The notes beneath the pieces were generated by a model. That model had not been told where the DNA came from, ran no database searches, and worked only from the letters and a program-made list of their open reading frames with translations. A program made the position numbers and the translations under genes. A stretch of DNA of 64,000 nucleotides, taken from Pseudoalteromonas sp. DL-6 (GTDB lineage: Bacteria; Pseudomonadota; Gammaproteobacteria; Enterobacterales; Alteromonadaceae). Shown piece after piece: positions 1-8,765 of the stretch; within the stretch, counting starts at the first letter, position 1, and each line of letters starts with the position of its first letter. Where the stretch lies: NCBI RefSeq assembly GCF_004328665.1, contig NZ_CP019770.1, positions 372,001 through 436,000 of the forward strand, read 5' to 3'.

Positions 1-2
1 AA

Positions 3-2519
3 TTAAATGGGCTGTTTAAGCATCGTCCTGCCAAAGCGAAAGATGATTACCTATCATTGGTTGCTGCGGGTGAGTTAACAGTTACCGATCAAGATAGGCT
101 TATAGTCAGCTTGCTTCGGCCTGAGCGCCTGCTTGATATGACTCGCTTGTTTACCTTGTTTGATAAAAAAGCAGGCAAGATAGTTGCTCGATACCAGCAG
201 GTATTTGGCATAAAAGCACTTATTGAGCGAATTAACACGTTTGATGATTCAGGCGCTCGTGAAGGTGGTGTTATTTGGCACACCACAGGCAGTGGCAAGT
301 CATTTACTATGGTGTTTTTATCAAAAGCGCTTATATGGCTTGAAGAGCTTGCGCAGTGCCGCGTAATTATTGTGACTGACCGAGTGGATTTAGAAGACCA
401 GCTAAGCCGTACGTTTGCCTCAGGTGGTGTACTCACCGACCGCGATAAAAAAGATGCAATGGCAACCACAGGTAAACGTTTAGCGGAGCAAATTGGTCAA
501 AGTAACGAGCGGGTTATTTTTTCGATTGTTAATAAGTTTGGCTCTGCCATAAAACACAAAAACTGCTACAACGATAGCCCAAATATAATTGTGTTAGTGG
601 ATGAAGGCCACCGCAGCCAGAACGGTGAAAATAATATCCGTATGCAGCAGACGCTGCCTAAAGCGGCCTATATTGCTTTTACGGGTACGCCACTGTTGAA
701 GGACGACAAGACCGAGAACAAATTCGGTAAGATCATCCACTCCTATACTATGCAGCAAGCGGTTGAAGATAAAACTGTGACCCCTCTGTTGTATGAAGAG
801 CGTATTCCAGAGCTGAACGTTAACGACAAAGCCATTGATGCATGGTTTGAACGCAGCACCAGTAAACTAACTGACAAACAAAAAACCGATCTGAAGAAGA
901 AGTTTTCTCAAAAAGGTCAAATCTACCAAACCGAAGGTCGCATTGAATTAATCGCATACGATATTGCTGACCACTTCCAGAACTTTAAACAGCAAGGCTT
1001 AAAAGGTCAGCTAGCTTGTGATTCCAAAGCCTCTGCAATTCGTTATAAGAAGGCATTAGACAAAATTGGTACGGTGACATCGGTTGTGGCGATGTCGGCT
1101 CCAGATACTCGTGAGGGTCACGAGGCTGTTGATCAAGAAAGTAAGGATATTGTGCAAAATTGGTGGAAGGCTAACGTGAACAAAATGGACGAAAAAGCCT
1201 ACACTAAGGCCATTATTGAAGACTACGGCAGAGATGATGGCCCAGACATCATGATCGTAGTTGATAAGCTCCTGACAGGCTTTGACGAGCCAAAGAATAC
1301 GGTGCTTTATATCGATAAGCCTCTGAAAGAGCACAACCTAATACAAGCAATTGCCCGTGTTAACCGATTGCATAGTAAAAAGCAGTTTGGTTACTTAATC
1401 GATTACCGAGGCATATTAAAAGAACTTGATACCACAATAGAAAAGTATCAAGACCTTGCTGAGCGTACCCAAGGCGGTTTTGATATAGATGACCTAAAAG
1501 GTTTGTATAACCGCATGGACACGGAATACAAAAAGCTTACCAATCTGCACAGTGATTTGTGGGCGATATTTGATGGGGTTAAAAACAAGCAAGATGGCCC
1601 AGCACTTCGCCAAGCGTTAGCGCCAAAGGTGCAAGATGTAGATGGTAAGCTTGTTGATACCAATCTTAAAAAGCGTGATGACTTCTATTCAGCACTAACT
1701 GCATTTTCTAACTGTATGAAAGTAGCTTTGCAATCAGCAACCTACTTTGAGGATAAGTCTTTTGATAACAAGCGTGACTTGTACAAACGTGATCTAAAAG
1801 CCTTTGTCGATTTGCGCAAACAAGTGCGAGAAGATGCTGACGAAACCATTAATTATGATGAATACGCTGAAGATATTCGCAGCCTTCTAGACAAGCACAT
1901 TGCTGGTATTGAAGTTAAAGAGCCTGATGGTGCGTACTTGGTCGGCAATTTAGGGAAAGACGTTAAGCCACAGGATATGAGCGATGATGAGGCTCGAAAC
2001 CAAACAGATAAAATCACAGGCCGAATCACTAAGATGATTGAGCAAGACTTAGCAGATGACCCGTATGCTCAGGAATATTTTTCTAATATGCTTAAAAAGG
2101 CGATTGAAGATGCAAAAGCGATGTTTGATGCGCCTGTTAAGCAATACATCCTTTTTGCCGATTTTGAGCAGGAAGTGAAAGAACGCAAAGTCGCTGATGT
2201 TCCTAATGACTTTGTAGATGACTCCGGCAAGTTAAATAAACATGCACAAGCTTACTTTGGTTTGTTTAAGCACTTATTTGATGCTGAGTTCTTGAATGAT
2301 AAAGCCTTAGATAATGATAAACTCGTATCGTTGGCTTTTAGTATTGATGATGTAGTGAATACTGCTGTTGCTGAGTATTCAATCAATCCTGCTGAGATTG
2401 AAAATGCCATACATATGAAGTTGTTGCCAATGCTATTTGGCGATCTCGGTCTTGATAATGCTCAAAAGCTAATTGAAGAAGTGCTTAAGATCACTCGCTT
2501 AGGCTTAGCAAGGGGCTAA
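3..2519 (+). CDS. hsdR: Type I restriction endonuclease subunit R (5' end outside window)
   Basis: HsdR is the ATP-dependent translocase and nuclease subunit of type I restriction complexes, working with HsdM and HsdS. The frame is open from the first bases of the window, so the N-terminal nuclease domain is cut off by the window edge. Visible are the helicase Walker A motif TGSGKS near 290-305, the DEAD-like motif VDEGH near 597-611, the motif FTGTP near 678-692, and a later helicase block with TGFDEP near 1276 and QAIARVNR near 1345. After the helicase comes a long charged helical C-terminus, as usual in this family. It ends five bases before the YgjP-like gene, suggesting co-transcription. 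hsdM and hsdS presumably lie upstream, outside the window. Confidence 0.95.
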   Translation, partial: LNGLFKHRPAKAKDDYLSLVAAGELTVTDQDRLIVSLLRPERLLDMTRLFTLFDKKAGKIVARYQQVFGIKALIERINTFDDSGAREGGVIWHTTGSGKSFTMVFLSKALIWLEELAQCRVIIVTDRVDLEDQLSRTFASGGVLTDRDKKDAMATTGKRLAEQIGQSNERVIFSIVNKFGSAIKHKNCYNDSPNIIVLVDEGHRSQNGENNIRMQQTLPKAAYIAFTGTPLLKDDKTENKFGKIIHSYTMQQAVEDKTVTPLLYEERIPELNVNDKAIDAWFERSTSKLTDKQKTDLKKKFSQKGQIYQTEGRIELIAYDIADHFQNFKQQGLKGQLACDSKASAIRYKKALDKIGTVTSVVAMSAPDTREGHEAVDQESKDIVQNWWKANVNKMDEKAYTKAIIEDYGRDDGPDIMIVVDKLLTGFDEPKNTVLYIDKPLKEHNLIQAIARVNRLHSKKQFGYLIDYRGILKELDTTIEKYQDLAERTQGGFDIDDLKGLYNRMDTEYKKLTNLHSDLWAIFDGVKNKQDGPALRQALAPKVQDVDGKLVDTNLKKRDDFYSALTAFSNCMKVALQSATYFEDKSFDNKRDLYKRDLKAFVDLRKQVREDADETINYDEYAEDIRSLLDKHIAGIEVKEPDGAYLVGNLGKDVKPQDMSDDEARNQTDKITGRITKMIEQDLADDPYAQEYFSNMLKKAIEDAKAMFDAPVKQYILFADFEQEVKERKVADVPNDFVDDSGKLNKHAQAYFGLFKHLFDAEFLNDKALDNDKLVSLAFSIDDVVNTAVAEYSINPAEIENAIHMKLLPMLFGDLGLDNAQKLIEEVLKITRLGLARG

Positions 2520-2524
2520 CGAGA

Positions 2525-3349
2525 GTGAGTAATCAAGCCGTTGCTGCTTCTATTTACCCAAAAGAAAGCCGAACAACAAATGAGCGTGGTGTTTTTACTT
2601 ATGGTAACGACACCATTCACTATGATGTTATTCGTAAAACCAAGCCTGCTGATAATGCAAAAAAATCAGCACGCAAGGTAATTATTAAGGTTCATCCTGA
2701 TCAGCGTGTTGTGGCTACTGTGCCACATGATGCGAGTGATGATGCTATTCAAGATGCTATGCATAAGCGTGCCAGATGGATTTGGCAAAGCATTGACGAA
2801 TTTGCTAAGCAAAAAGATACGGTTTTACCCAAACGTTACGTGAGTGGTGAAACGCAGTTTTACTTAGGTAAGCGCTATGTATTAAAGATCATCAATGATA
2901 CCGAACAAGTACCTAACGTAAAGCTAAGCCGTGGCAAATTGAACGTAACAACCAAGCATGAAGTAAGTAAAGATATTGATGATCGATTGATGAAAATTAA
3001 ATCGTTAATCGACAAGTGGTATCAACACAAAGCAAAAGCTATTTTCCACGAGCGAGTAGCCGAGTTACTTCCAAAAGCCACTTGGGTAAAAGGCATTCCT
3101 TCTTTTCGTGTAATGGCAATGAAAAAGCAATGGGGAAGCTGCTCAAATAAAGGCAACTTGATGCTCAACCCTCACCTAGTTAAAGCACCGAAAGAATGCA
3201 TTGATTATGTGATACTACACGAGCTTTGCCACATTGCTGAACACAACCACAGCGAGCGTTTCTGGCGTTTATTAACTCAAGTAATGCCGAACTGGAAAGA
3301 AGTAAAAGCCAAACTGGACGATATGGCGGAGATGTATTTGAATGAGTAA
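2525..3349 (+). CDS. YgjP/SprT-like zinc metallopeptidase (DUF45 family), restriction-locus accessory
   Basis: The 274-residue protein has HELCH at residues 232-236 and a further His at about 242 in HSERFW, the pattern of the YgjP (DUF45, M48-related) family: two His and Glu in HExxH plus a downstream His. The start is GTG, five bases after the hsdR stop. Genes of this family are often found beside hsdR in type I restriction loci, but their role there is not established; processing of restriction subunits or of a target protein are possibilities. No signal peptide or membrane segment is seen, so it should act in the cytoplasm. Family call is firm, role is not. Confidence 0.85.
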   Translation: MSNQAVAASIYPKESRTTNERGVFTYGNDTIHYDVIRKTKPADNAKKSARKVIIKVHPDQRVVATVPHDASDDAIQDAMHKRARWIWQSIDEFAKQKDTVLPKRYVSGETQFYLGKRYVLKIINDTEQVPNVKLSRGKLNVTTKHEVSKDIDDRLMKIKSLIDKWYQHKAKAIFHERVAELLPKATWVKGIPSFRVMAMKKQWGSCSNKGNLMLNPHLVKAPKECIDYVILHELCHIAEHNHSERFWRLLTQVMPNWKEVKAKLDDMAEMYLNE

Positions 3350-3407
3350 AAAGCACTTCAAGATAATTCACGAATTTACGTTCTGCCAAATATAAGGGAG
3401 TTTTATA

Positions 3408-4661
3408 GTGAAGCCTGTAGTAGACCAAATTTTCGAACTTATTCTGCAAGGTAGATTAGATGAAGTTGAAAATATTTCTAACCCTGAAGATGCTGTTTAT
3501 ATTCGAACTGTGGTGTCAACCGAAGAAAAGGGCGGCACACATGTAGGAGTAGATCTAGAAGAAATAACCAAGGTGGCACCTTGGATTACTCCATTTTTTC
3601 TTGGTCCTCGGTTACTTTTTTCATCTAAATCAATTGCAGTTCAAAATATGATGACAGGTGGAAAATCGAATTTTCTATTGGATTGGTCATTTTCGTTTGA
3701 TTCAAATGTCGCAGAGAAAGTTCGAGCTTACGTAAACCTCGAAAACATAAATGCGAAAGATCGCGATAGGGTTATCACCTTATTAAAATTGAAGAAAAAA
3801 TTTTCACTACAAACTGATCTCTTACCATTTCTGCTGGAAAATTTGAGACTATCTCGAAGTGATATAAAAAATGAAAGACCACTGAATACAGTAATTGCGT
3901 TTAAAAAACTAGACTATTTAGACTGGCAAGCATTTGAGAAAAACCCCTTAAAACCAGAATTCATTTGCGATGAGAAGACTTTACTAAAAGATGCTAATGA
4001 TACTTACGATAGTATGGTAAATGATAAAGAGGTTAAAAAGTGGGAATATAAATCGCTATTTACTCAAGTAATTTTATTTGAGTTAGCAATTATTTGGCTT
4101 CGTAAGAACGGTAGTATTGAGGAACAATTCAGTGAGTTAATTGATTTTTGTGTTTTGCAGTTAGGTAAATTAGCAAAATTTGAACTAAAGTTTGCATGGC
4201 GTTTTTTAAACCAGCCCACAAGAACTCGCTTTTTCGGCCCGTTAAATGGAGTTAGTAAAGATCTTACTAAAGCGTTGAAAGGAATGGCTTGGGATATGAC
4301 TCATTTGAGGTTACTAGAAACATTATCGACAAAAACAACTTTTGATTCATTTTATGTGCCTTTTTTCGTTTCTTTTGATGAAAAATTTTCTGAGATATTG
4401 AAACAGAATCAACTTCAAATGCTACTGGTAGATGATAGATTGAAAAGGATGCATACAGCAACTATTGACGAATATCCTTTTCTTCAGAAATTAGATTCTT
4501 GTATGTCGGAGAAGACTAGAAGCCTAATGGGAGAAGTTGAGTCTGAAGCTCGAAGAAGTTATAACATACCTGAAAATGATCTTAAGCATATAATTGCACT
4601 GCAAACTATTGAGTTAGAAAGGTTAGCAGCTCAAGAAAGAATTTTTAGACAGAAAAAGTGA
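3408..4661 (+). CDS. Unknown protein of 417 residues in restriction-locus cargo
   Basis: The start is GTG preceded by a good ribosome site, AAGGGAG, seven or eight bases upstream; no better ATG is available. The predicted protein is soluble, rich in Lys, Leu and Phe, with a Gly-rich turn near residues 80-85 (MMTGGKSN) that does not make a P-loop. I see no catalytic motif, signal peptide or clear membrane segment and do not recognise the family. It lies 58 bases after the metallopeptidase gene and 58 bases before the next likely start, all on the same strand, so it is probably part of the hsdR operon. It is noticeably more AT-rich than hsdR. A defence-related role is only a guess from position. 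Confidence 0.7.
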   Translation: MKPVVDQIFELILQGRLDEVENISNPEDAVYIRTVVSTEEKGGTHVGVDLEEITKVAPWITPFFLGPRLLFSSKSIAVQNMMTGGKSNFLLDWSFSFDSNVAEKVRAYVNLENINAKDRDRVITLLKLKKKFSLQTDLLPFLLENLRLSRSDIKNERPLNTVIAFKKLDYLDWQAFEKNPLKPEFICDEKTLLKDANDTYDSMVNDKEVKKWEYKSLFTQVILFELAIIWLRKNGSIEEQFSELIDFCVLQLGKLAKFELKFAWRFLNQPTRTRFFGPLNGVSKDLTKALKGMAWDMTHLRLLETLSTKTTFDSFYVPFFVSFDEKFSEILKQNQLQMLLVDDRLKRMHTATIDEYPFLQKLDSCMSEKTRSLMGEVESEARRSYNIPENDLKHIIALQTIELERLAAQERIFRQKK

Positions 4662-4719
4662 TGTTGCTAGTTTAAGTAACAATAATATAAAACAAATTCA
4701 AACAGATATGGAGATTGCG

Positions 4720-4983
4720 ATGGTTACATGTGATAAAGAACATAGACACTGGCCTTTTTTTGAGTCTTTACCTCATGACCAAGGGGGTCATGGCAGACAT
4801 AAATGTTCAGGCTGTGCATATGAGCTTGGATTTGAAGCGGGTAAAAAAAGAGAAGAAAATCTTAATATTGACTTAGATTCGCTTCCTGAAAGTCAAGCAG
4901 GAACAGTCCGACATAAGAGTCCTCATGCTGCGTTTGCGCAGGGATATTATGACGGAGTTCATGCTTCTTATTCCGCTCAGTAA
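4720..4983 (+). CDS. Small Cys/His protein with internal repeat (87 residues)
   Basis: The ATG at 4720 is preferred over the ATG at 4708 because GGAG at 4710-4713 sits six bases before it, whereas the upstream ATG has no ribosome site. The protein holds two copies of a 16-residue unit: RHKCSGCAYELGFEAG and RHKSPHAAFAQGYYDG, sharing RHK, the Ala-aromatic pair and two spaced Gly. A CxxC pair occurs in the first copy only, with an early Cys and several His, so metal binding is possible. I recall similar short proteins in defence islands, without a known function. It sits between the 417-residue gene and the DUF4365 gene, probably co-transcribed. Confidence 0.75.
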   Translation: MVTCDKEHRHWPFFESLPHDQGGHGRHKCSGCAYELGFEAGKKREENLNIDLDSLPESQAGTVRHKSPHAAFAQGYYDGVHASYSAQ

Positions 4984-5021
4984 TTAGACTTTCATAAGTT
5001 TTAAGGAAAGAGTGAAAGCTA

Positions 5022-6077
5022 ATGGGAACGACTAAACTTAGAAGCAGTGCTACGGCAAAAAAAGGTGTGAATTATGTTCGAGATATTATTGAATCTTCGA
5101 ATAGTATTTTTCACGAAATTCATCAGGAAAATGATTATGGTAATGATGCGTTTGTTGAGTTAGTGGAAGGAACAAATGTTCGTGGCATTACTGTTGCGGT
5201 GCAAATTAAATCAGGAACATCATATTGTTCTACTGAAACCTGTAAAATACCTGCTTCTAAGCAACATTTTGAATATTGGAAGTCCCATACTTTACCTGTG
5301 ATTGGTGTTGTTTATGATCCCGAAGAACATAAAGGTTATTGGGTTGATATTAAACGTTACATTACAGATAGAACTTCTTTAACAGAAGAGGGACCATATA
5401 CAATATCTTTTAAAAAGACTGAGTTTAGTTCTTTTACCGCTGAAAATTTTGAACTAATAGTTAAGCCGATATACTTGAAAGCTCAAGTCAAATTGCCATT
5501 AACAACATCTATGAGGTTTTGTAGCTCAGATGATTATACTGAGCATAGCCTTGGGTTAGCTGTTTTGATGAATCATTATGCTGCAAGTCTTGAAGCTTGG
5601 GAACTTATGTTCTCAACACTTCGTTCTAGAACAATATCGACTTTAGACCCTAGTATTCTTTATTATTTAGCTCACATTCCGGGGCACCCTGATATATATT
5701 GGTCTCCAAACAAATTAATCCCATTAGACCTAAAGGAGTACCTAAAAAACATTGTTGCAGATTGGTCAATTGAAGATGTGGCAAAAATACTCTGCCTACT
5801 TAGTGAAGACGAGTCATTTGAACGTGGTTCTTTAGGGCAAAATGTAGATGCTGTTATATCTTTAATTAAAGATAAGAACGATAAACTTATTTCAGTTATT
5901 GAAGACCACCTATTGCCAACATTTGCTAGAGATTCAGCAGCGCTTTTGTATGCATATTATACGCAATTGGAAGGTATCCAAAAACTAAGGGAGTTAGCGG
6001 TAGAATACCCTGATTTAACATGGCCCTCAGAACTGGTAAGGCAGCTAGAAACTGAAGGCTATATTTATCTGTACTAA
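5022..6077 (+). CDS. DUF4365 domain protein, PD-(D/E)xK nuclease-like
   Basis: The N-terminal 130 or so residues match the DUF4365 pattern: an early Lys/Arg-rich helix, then ENDYGNDAFVEL and QIKSG, which fit the D-(E)xK signature of restriction-endonuclease-fold proteins (Asp in NDAF, Gln-Ile-Lys as the xK strand). The remaining 220 residues are helical and unrecognised. DUF4365 proteins occur widely in defence islands and are thought to be nucleases, though activity is shown for few. The gene is 38 bases downstream of the small Cys/His gene; its stop overlaps the stop of the convergent HEPN gene by four bases. The nuclease assignment is inference from motif and context. Confidence 0.8.
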   Translation: MGTTKLRSSATAKKGVNYVRDIIESSNSIFHEIHQENDYGNDAFVELVEGTNVRGITVAVQIKSGTSYCSTETCKIPASKQHFEYWKSHTLPVIGVVYDPEEHKGYWVDIKRYITDRTSLTEEGPYTISFKKTEFSSFTAENFELIVKPIYLKAQVKLPLTTSMRFCSSDDYTEHSLGLAVLMNHYAASLEAWELMFSTLRSRTISTLDPSILYYLAHIPGHPDIYWSPNKLIPLDLKEYLKNIVADWSIEDVAKILCLLSEDESFERGSLGQNVDAVISLIKDKNDKLISVIEDHLLPTFARDSAALLYAYYTQLEGIQKLRELAVEYPDLTWPSELVRQLETEGYIYLY

Positions 6078-6856
6078 TTTTGATGAAGGTGAAAATGTTG
6101 GGAAACCCCACTTCGTGAGCCTTTTGATAGTTGCTCATGTTTATCGCGATAATAAAAATAAAGTTCGTCCACTAAATCTACACATGCCTTCAAAGCCAGT
6201 TCTACTTCTTTAACTACGATTTTATAAATTTTGTTTCTCGAATTGTTGTAGACTTTAACAAGATCATAACCAGAAGTCGTCATTCCATCAATTTCACTCC
6301 AAGATATGTTCTTGAAAAGCTGGTCGTCTTCGGTATATAGATTACAAAAACCTTTGTGTGCTCTCTCATTTCGATTTTGTCTTAAAGGAATACCTGTTTT
6401 ATCAATTACTTTTAAGCATTTTAGTACTTCAGGATTCAATTCTTTTAATATTTTTGAAAGATTTTTAATTGTTAGTTTATGATCTGGAAGATCAAGTTCT
6501 AATACTTCATTCACAAAGTGAAATGCAATGTCTCTTAAACTTGAAAATCTAAATAAAGCTAAATCAACAATTGATTTTAACCAATCATGTCTATTGATAT
6601 TTTTAACAGTAGATTCTACTGGAACACTGCTAACACCGAGCATTTGCGGTATAACTCGTAAATCGACAAATTGTTGCTCCAGTGCATCAAATCTCACGTA
6701 AGTAAGGTGTGCATAAGCCATGTGGGGATCTGCTTCTGCAAATTCTTCCCAGTTTTTATATGAATGATCATGTAAAAAGTATACATTGATAGAATCGTAT
6801 AAAACGCCTTTGAACTTCGACTCTTCTAGTCCCCACCAGTAATATTCATTCGTCAT
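6074..6856 (-). CDS. HEPN-domain protein (possible RNase toxin of a two-gene unit)
   Basis: The 260-residue protein carries RNERAH at residues 162-167, the R-N-x3-H signature of HEPN domains, many of which are metal-independent RNases in toxin-antitoxin, abortive-infection and CRISPR-linked proteins. The helical surroundings resemble the Cthe_2314-like HEPN group. A ribosome site GAGGA lies just upstream of the ATG. It is the second gene of a two-gene unit on the minus strand, 13 bases after a 110-residue ORF, and converges on the DUF4365 gene with a four-base overlap of stops. The toxin role is inferred from motif and pairing; a plain HEPN sensor is also possible. Confidence 0.75.
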   Translation of the reverse strand: MTNEYYWWGLEESKFKGVLYDSINVYFLHDHSYKNWEEFAEADPHMAYAHLTYVRFDALEQQFVDLRVIPQMLGVSSVPVESTVKNINRHDWLKSIVDLALFRFSSLRDIAFHFVNEVLELDLPDHKLTIKNLSKILKELNPEVLKCLKVIDKTGIPLRQNRNERAHKGFCNLYTEDDQLFKNISWSEIDGMTTSGYDLVKVYNNSRNKIYKIVVKEVELALKACVDLVDELYFYYRDKHEQLSKGSRSGVSQHFHLHQN

Positions 6857-6869
6857 TTGTGTTCCTCAA

Positions 6870-7202
6870 TCATTCATTCGGCTTAATCAGCCCTAGCTGT
6901 TTCGCTTCAAATCTGACATCACTGGATAATTGGTCAAATTCTTCTTTGTCCCAGATTCCATACGTTATTAGCATTAGAATATTGCTCGGTATAAAGCAAT
7001 TACGAGATATAACTCTATTGTCGCTCCATTGTTCAAGTTTTTCGTGAAGTTCTCGTGTGACACTTATCTCTTCTTCGTCATAAAGACCTTGAGCAGTTCG
7101 ATTGTTGTATACAACCCACTTCCTGTAAGCTTGATCTAAAACAATATAATCCTTTTCTTTCAATGTGTTAAGTAGTTGTCTTTCAGTCGTTATTTCTATC
7201 AT
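6870..7202 (-). CDS. Unknown 110-residue protein, partner of HEPN gene
   Basis: The protein is acidic, mixed alpha/beta in appearance, with no recognisable DNA-binding or catalytic motif. Its ATG follows GAGG by five bases. It is first in a two-gene operon with the HEPN gene, an arrangement common to antitoxin-toxin pairs, so an antitoxin or regulator role is the simplest guess. It is divergent from the recombinase operon, with only about 70 bases to the recombinase -35 box, so the two promoters could influence each other. Family not recognised. Confidence 0.65.
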   Translation of the reverse strand: MIEITTERQLLNTLKEKDYIVLDQAYRKWVVYNNRTAQGLYDEEEISVTRELHEKLEQWSDNRVISRNCFIPSNILMLITYGIWDKEEFDQLSSDVRFEAKQLGLIKPNE

Positions 7203-7272
7203 TTAAGCCTCGTTTAAAAAAAGTTTTCAATAAATGCGAAAGTTGCAGTATTGATATGATGCAATATTTTTG

Positions 7273-7301
7273 TTGACATGTCTATATTGTTCATTTATAT
7301 T
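7273..7301 (+). promoter_or_regulatory. Sigma-70 promoter for the recombinase operon
   Basis: TTGACA at 7273-7278, a 17-base spacer and TATATT at 7296-7301 form a near-consensus promoter. Transcription should begin near 7308. This rules out the ATG at 7278, which lies inside the -35 box, as the recombinase start and supports ATG 7329. A strong promoter with no obvious operator suggests the operon is either constitutive or controlled by an unseen factor. Confidence 0.75.
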
Positions 7302-7328
7302 TTGTGCATCATTGAAATGGAGCAATGG

Positions 7329-8765
7329 ATGATATATAGCAAAATTGATATAAAAAACTTAGATAAAAATCGTTTTGAGCTAGACGTAATTAGCTACTCA
7401 CTTCCACAATTCAATTACAACACTTTATCAACTCAGATTGATGAAAACGGTGAAATTGAAGTTCATGCAATAGGCAATGAAAACACAACAGTTAATTCTG
7501 CAATGTTTTTGTTTTGGCTTCGAACATACATTGGTTCACCAGACGAACAGAAAGACGTCCCTTTTCACTATGTTGAAAGCATTGATGACGTAAATGCTTT
7601 TTTGATGGACTTACTTGTCAATGAGTCAAATAAAGATGTGTCGATTTATAGCCGAGGATTAATTCATTTTTTTACTCAACTTGTTGAGTGGCAAATGGAT
7701 TGGAAAGAACAGCCCTATACAAAAAGTAAACGCCCACTTTATCGGTTTAAAAATTTTCTCGAAGGCTCATATCGTTCAAGTGACCCTGATGCTCATATCG
7801 CTGCTAGTACTGCCAAAGCATATATGAGAGCAGCAGTTAGGTTTTATAAGTATCATATTGCTAAAGGTGTTCAATTCGCGAATGTACCGTTTGAATATGA
7901 AGAGATCTCTCTTGATATTGGTAGCGATGAAACTAGTAATAATGGTTCAAATAGAATCATAGTTCCCACTACTGATGTTCGTTTAAACGTTCCCAAACCA
8001 CAAGCAGGGGTAATTCCAAACAAACTAAGAGCACTTAGTGATCACGAGTACGATATGCTTGAACAGATTTTGTGTATAAAACGCAAAGTGCTTAAGAAGC
8101 AGTATGGTCAACTTGTTGAATGTTCACTACCAATAGAGTTTTCGCTAATTTTTCTTGTTATGCGCCATTGTGGACTCAGAAGAAACGAAGCATTAACTCT
8201 AAATGAAGAGTGGGTGCTTTGGGGATTGGCAAAATCTGGAAATGCATTGTTCGTGCGGTTAAAAGTTGGGCCAAATCAGGGTATTGAAACGAAAAATGAT
8301 AAAGAACGAGAAATTGAAATTCCAGTACCTTTATTGAGGCAGTTGCACAGGTATACACTTAGTCAACGTTACATAAATCGTAGAGATAAATTCACAGATA
8401 GTGCTACTGGCGACGAATTAACACCTCTTTTTCTCAATCAAAACGGTTCGCGGATAAAAAAGGAAACTGTAAATGCTCGGTGGTCTGAAATTCGGCATAG
8501 TTTAACAGAGGTGCTTGGATACAAGTTTACCCATAAAGTACATAATTTGCGCTCTACATTCGGTACTAAACGTTTATTTAGTTTAATAGACGTTGGTATG
8601 AAAACGAGTATTGCGTTAGAGACAGTCCAATTACTCCTTGGTCATTCCGATCTCGCAACCACTTTCCATTATCTATCGCAAGTAGATGGTCATAAATCAG
8701 CCGAAGAGCTAGCTGAGATCGCTTTAGATTATATCTATGACTTAAATGAAATGGAGGTGGCGTAA
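7329..8765 (+). CDS. Tyrosine recombinase 1 of trio (complete active site)
   Basis: Site-specific recombinase of the phage-integrase superfamily, about 478 residues. The catalytic set is complete: Arg in GLRRNEAL (about residue 284), His and Arg in HNLR (about 405-408), His in LGHSD (about 439) and the nucleophile Tyr in TTFHYL (about 448). The start at 7329 is chosen because GGAG at 7319-7322 lies six bases before it and the promoter overlaps the ATG at 7278. The stop overlaps the start of recombinase 2 (TAATG). The N-terminal half should hold the core-binding domain. By order and content it could be the first protein of a gamma-mobile-trio or a Tn554 TnpA counterpart; this was not tested by alignment. 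Confidence 0.92.
   Translation: MIYSKIDIKNLDKNRFELDVISYSLPQFNYNTLSTQIDENGEIEVHAIGNENTTVNSAMFLFWLRTYIGSPDEQKDVPFHYVESIDDVNAFLMDLLVNESNKDVSIYSRGLIHFFTQLVEWQMDWKEQPYTKSKRPLYRFKNFLEGSYRSSDPDAHIAASTAKAYMRAAVRFYKYHIAKGVQFANVPFEYEEISLDIGSDETSNNGSNRIIVPTTDVRLNVPKPQAGVIPNKLRALSDHEYDMLEQILCIKRKVLKKQYGQLVECSLPIEFSLIFLVMRHCGLRRNEALTLNEEWVLWGLAKSGNALFVRLKVGPNQGIETKNDKEREIEIPVPLLRQLHRYTLSQRYINRRDKFTDSATGDELTPLFLNQNGSRIKKETVNARWSEIRHSLTEVLGYKFTHKVHNLRSTFGTKRLFSLIDVGMKTSIALETVQLLLGHSDLATTFHYLSQVDGHKSAEELAEIALDYIYDLNEMEVA

Noticed and set aside
4708..4719. Upstream ATG for the small Cys/His gene
   Set aside because: No ribosome site; GGAG lies inside and serves the ATG at 4720.
7278..7328. Upstream ATG for recombinase 1
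   Set aside because: It lies within the -35 box of a near-consensus promoter; ATG 7329 has GGAG at the right distance.
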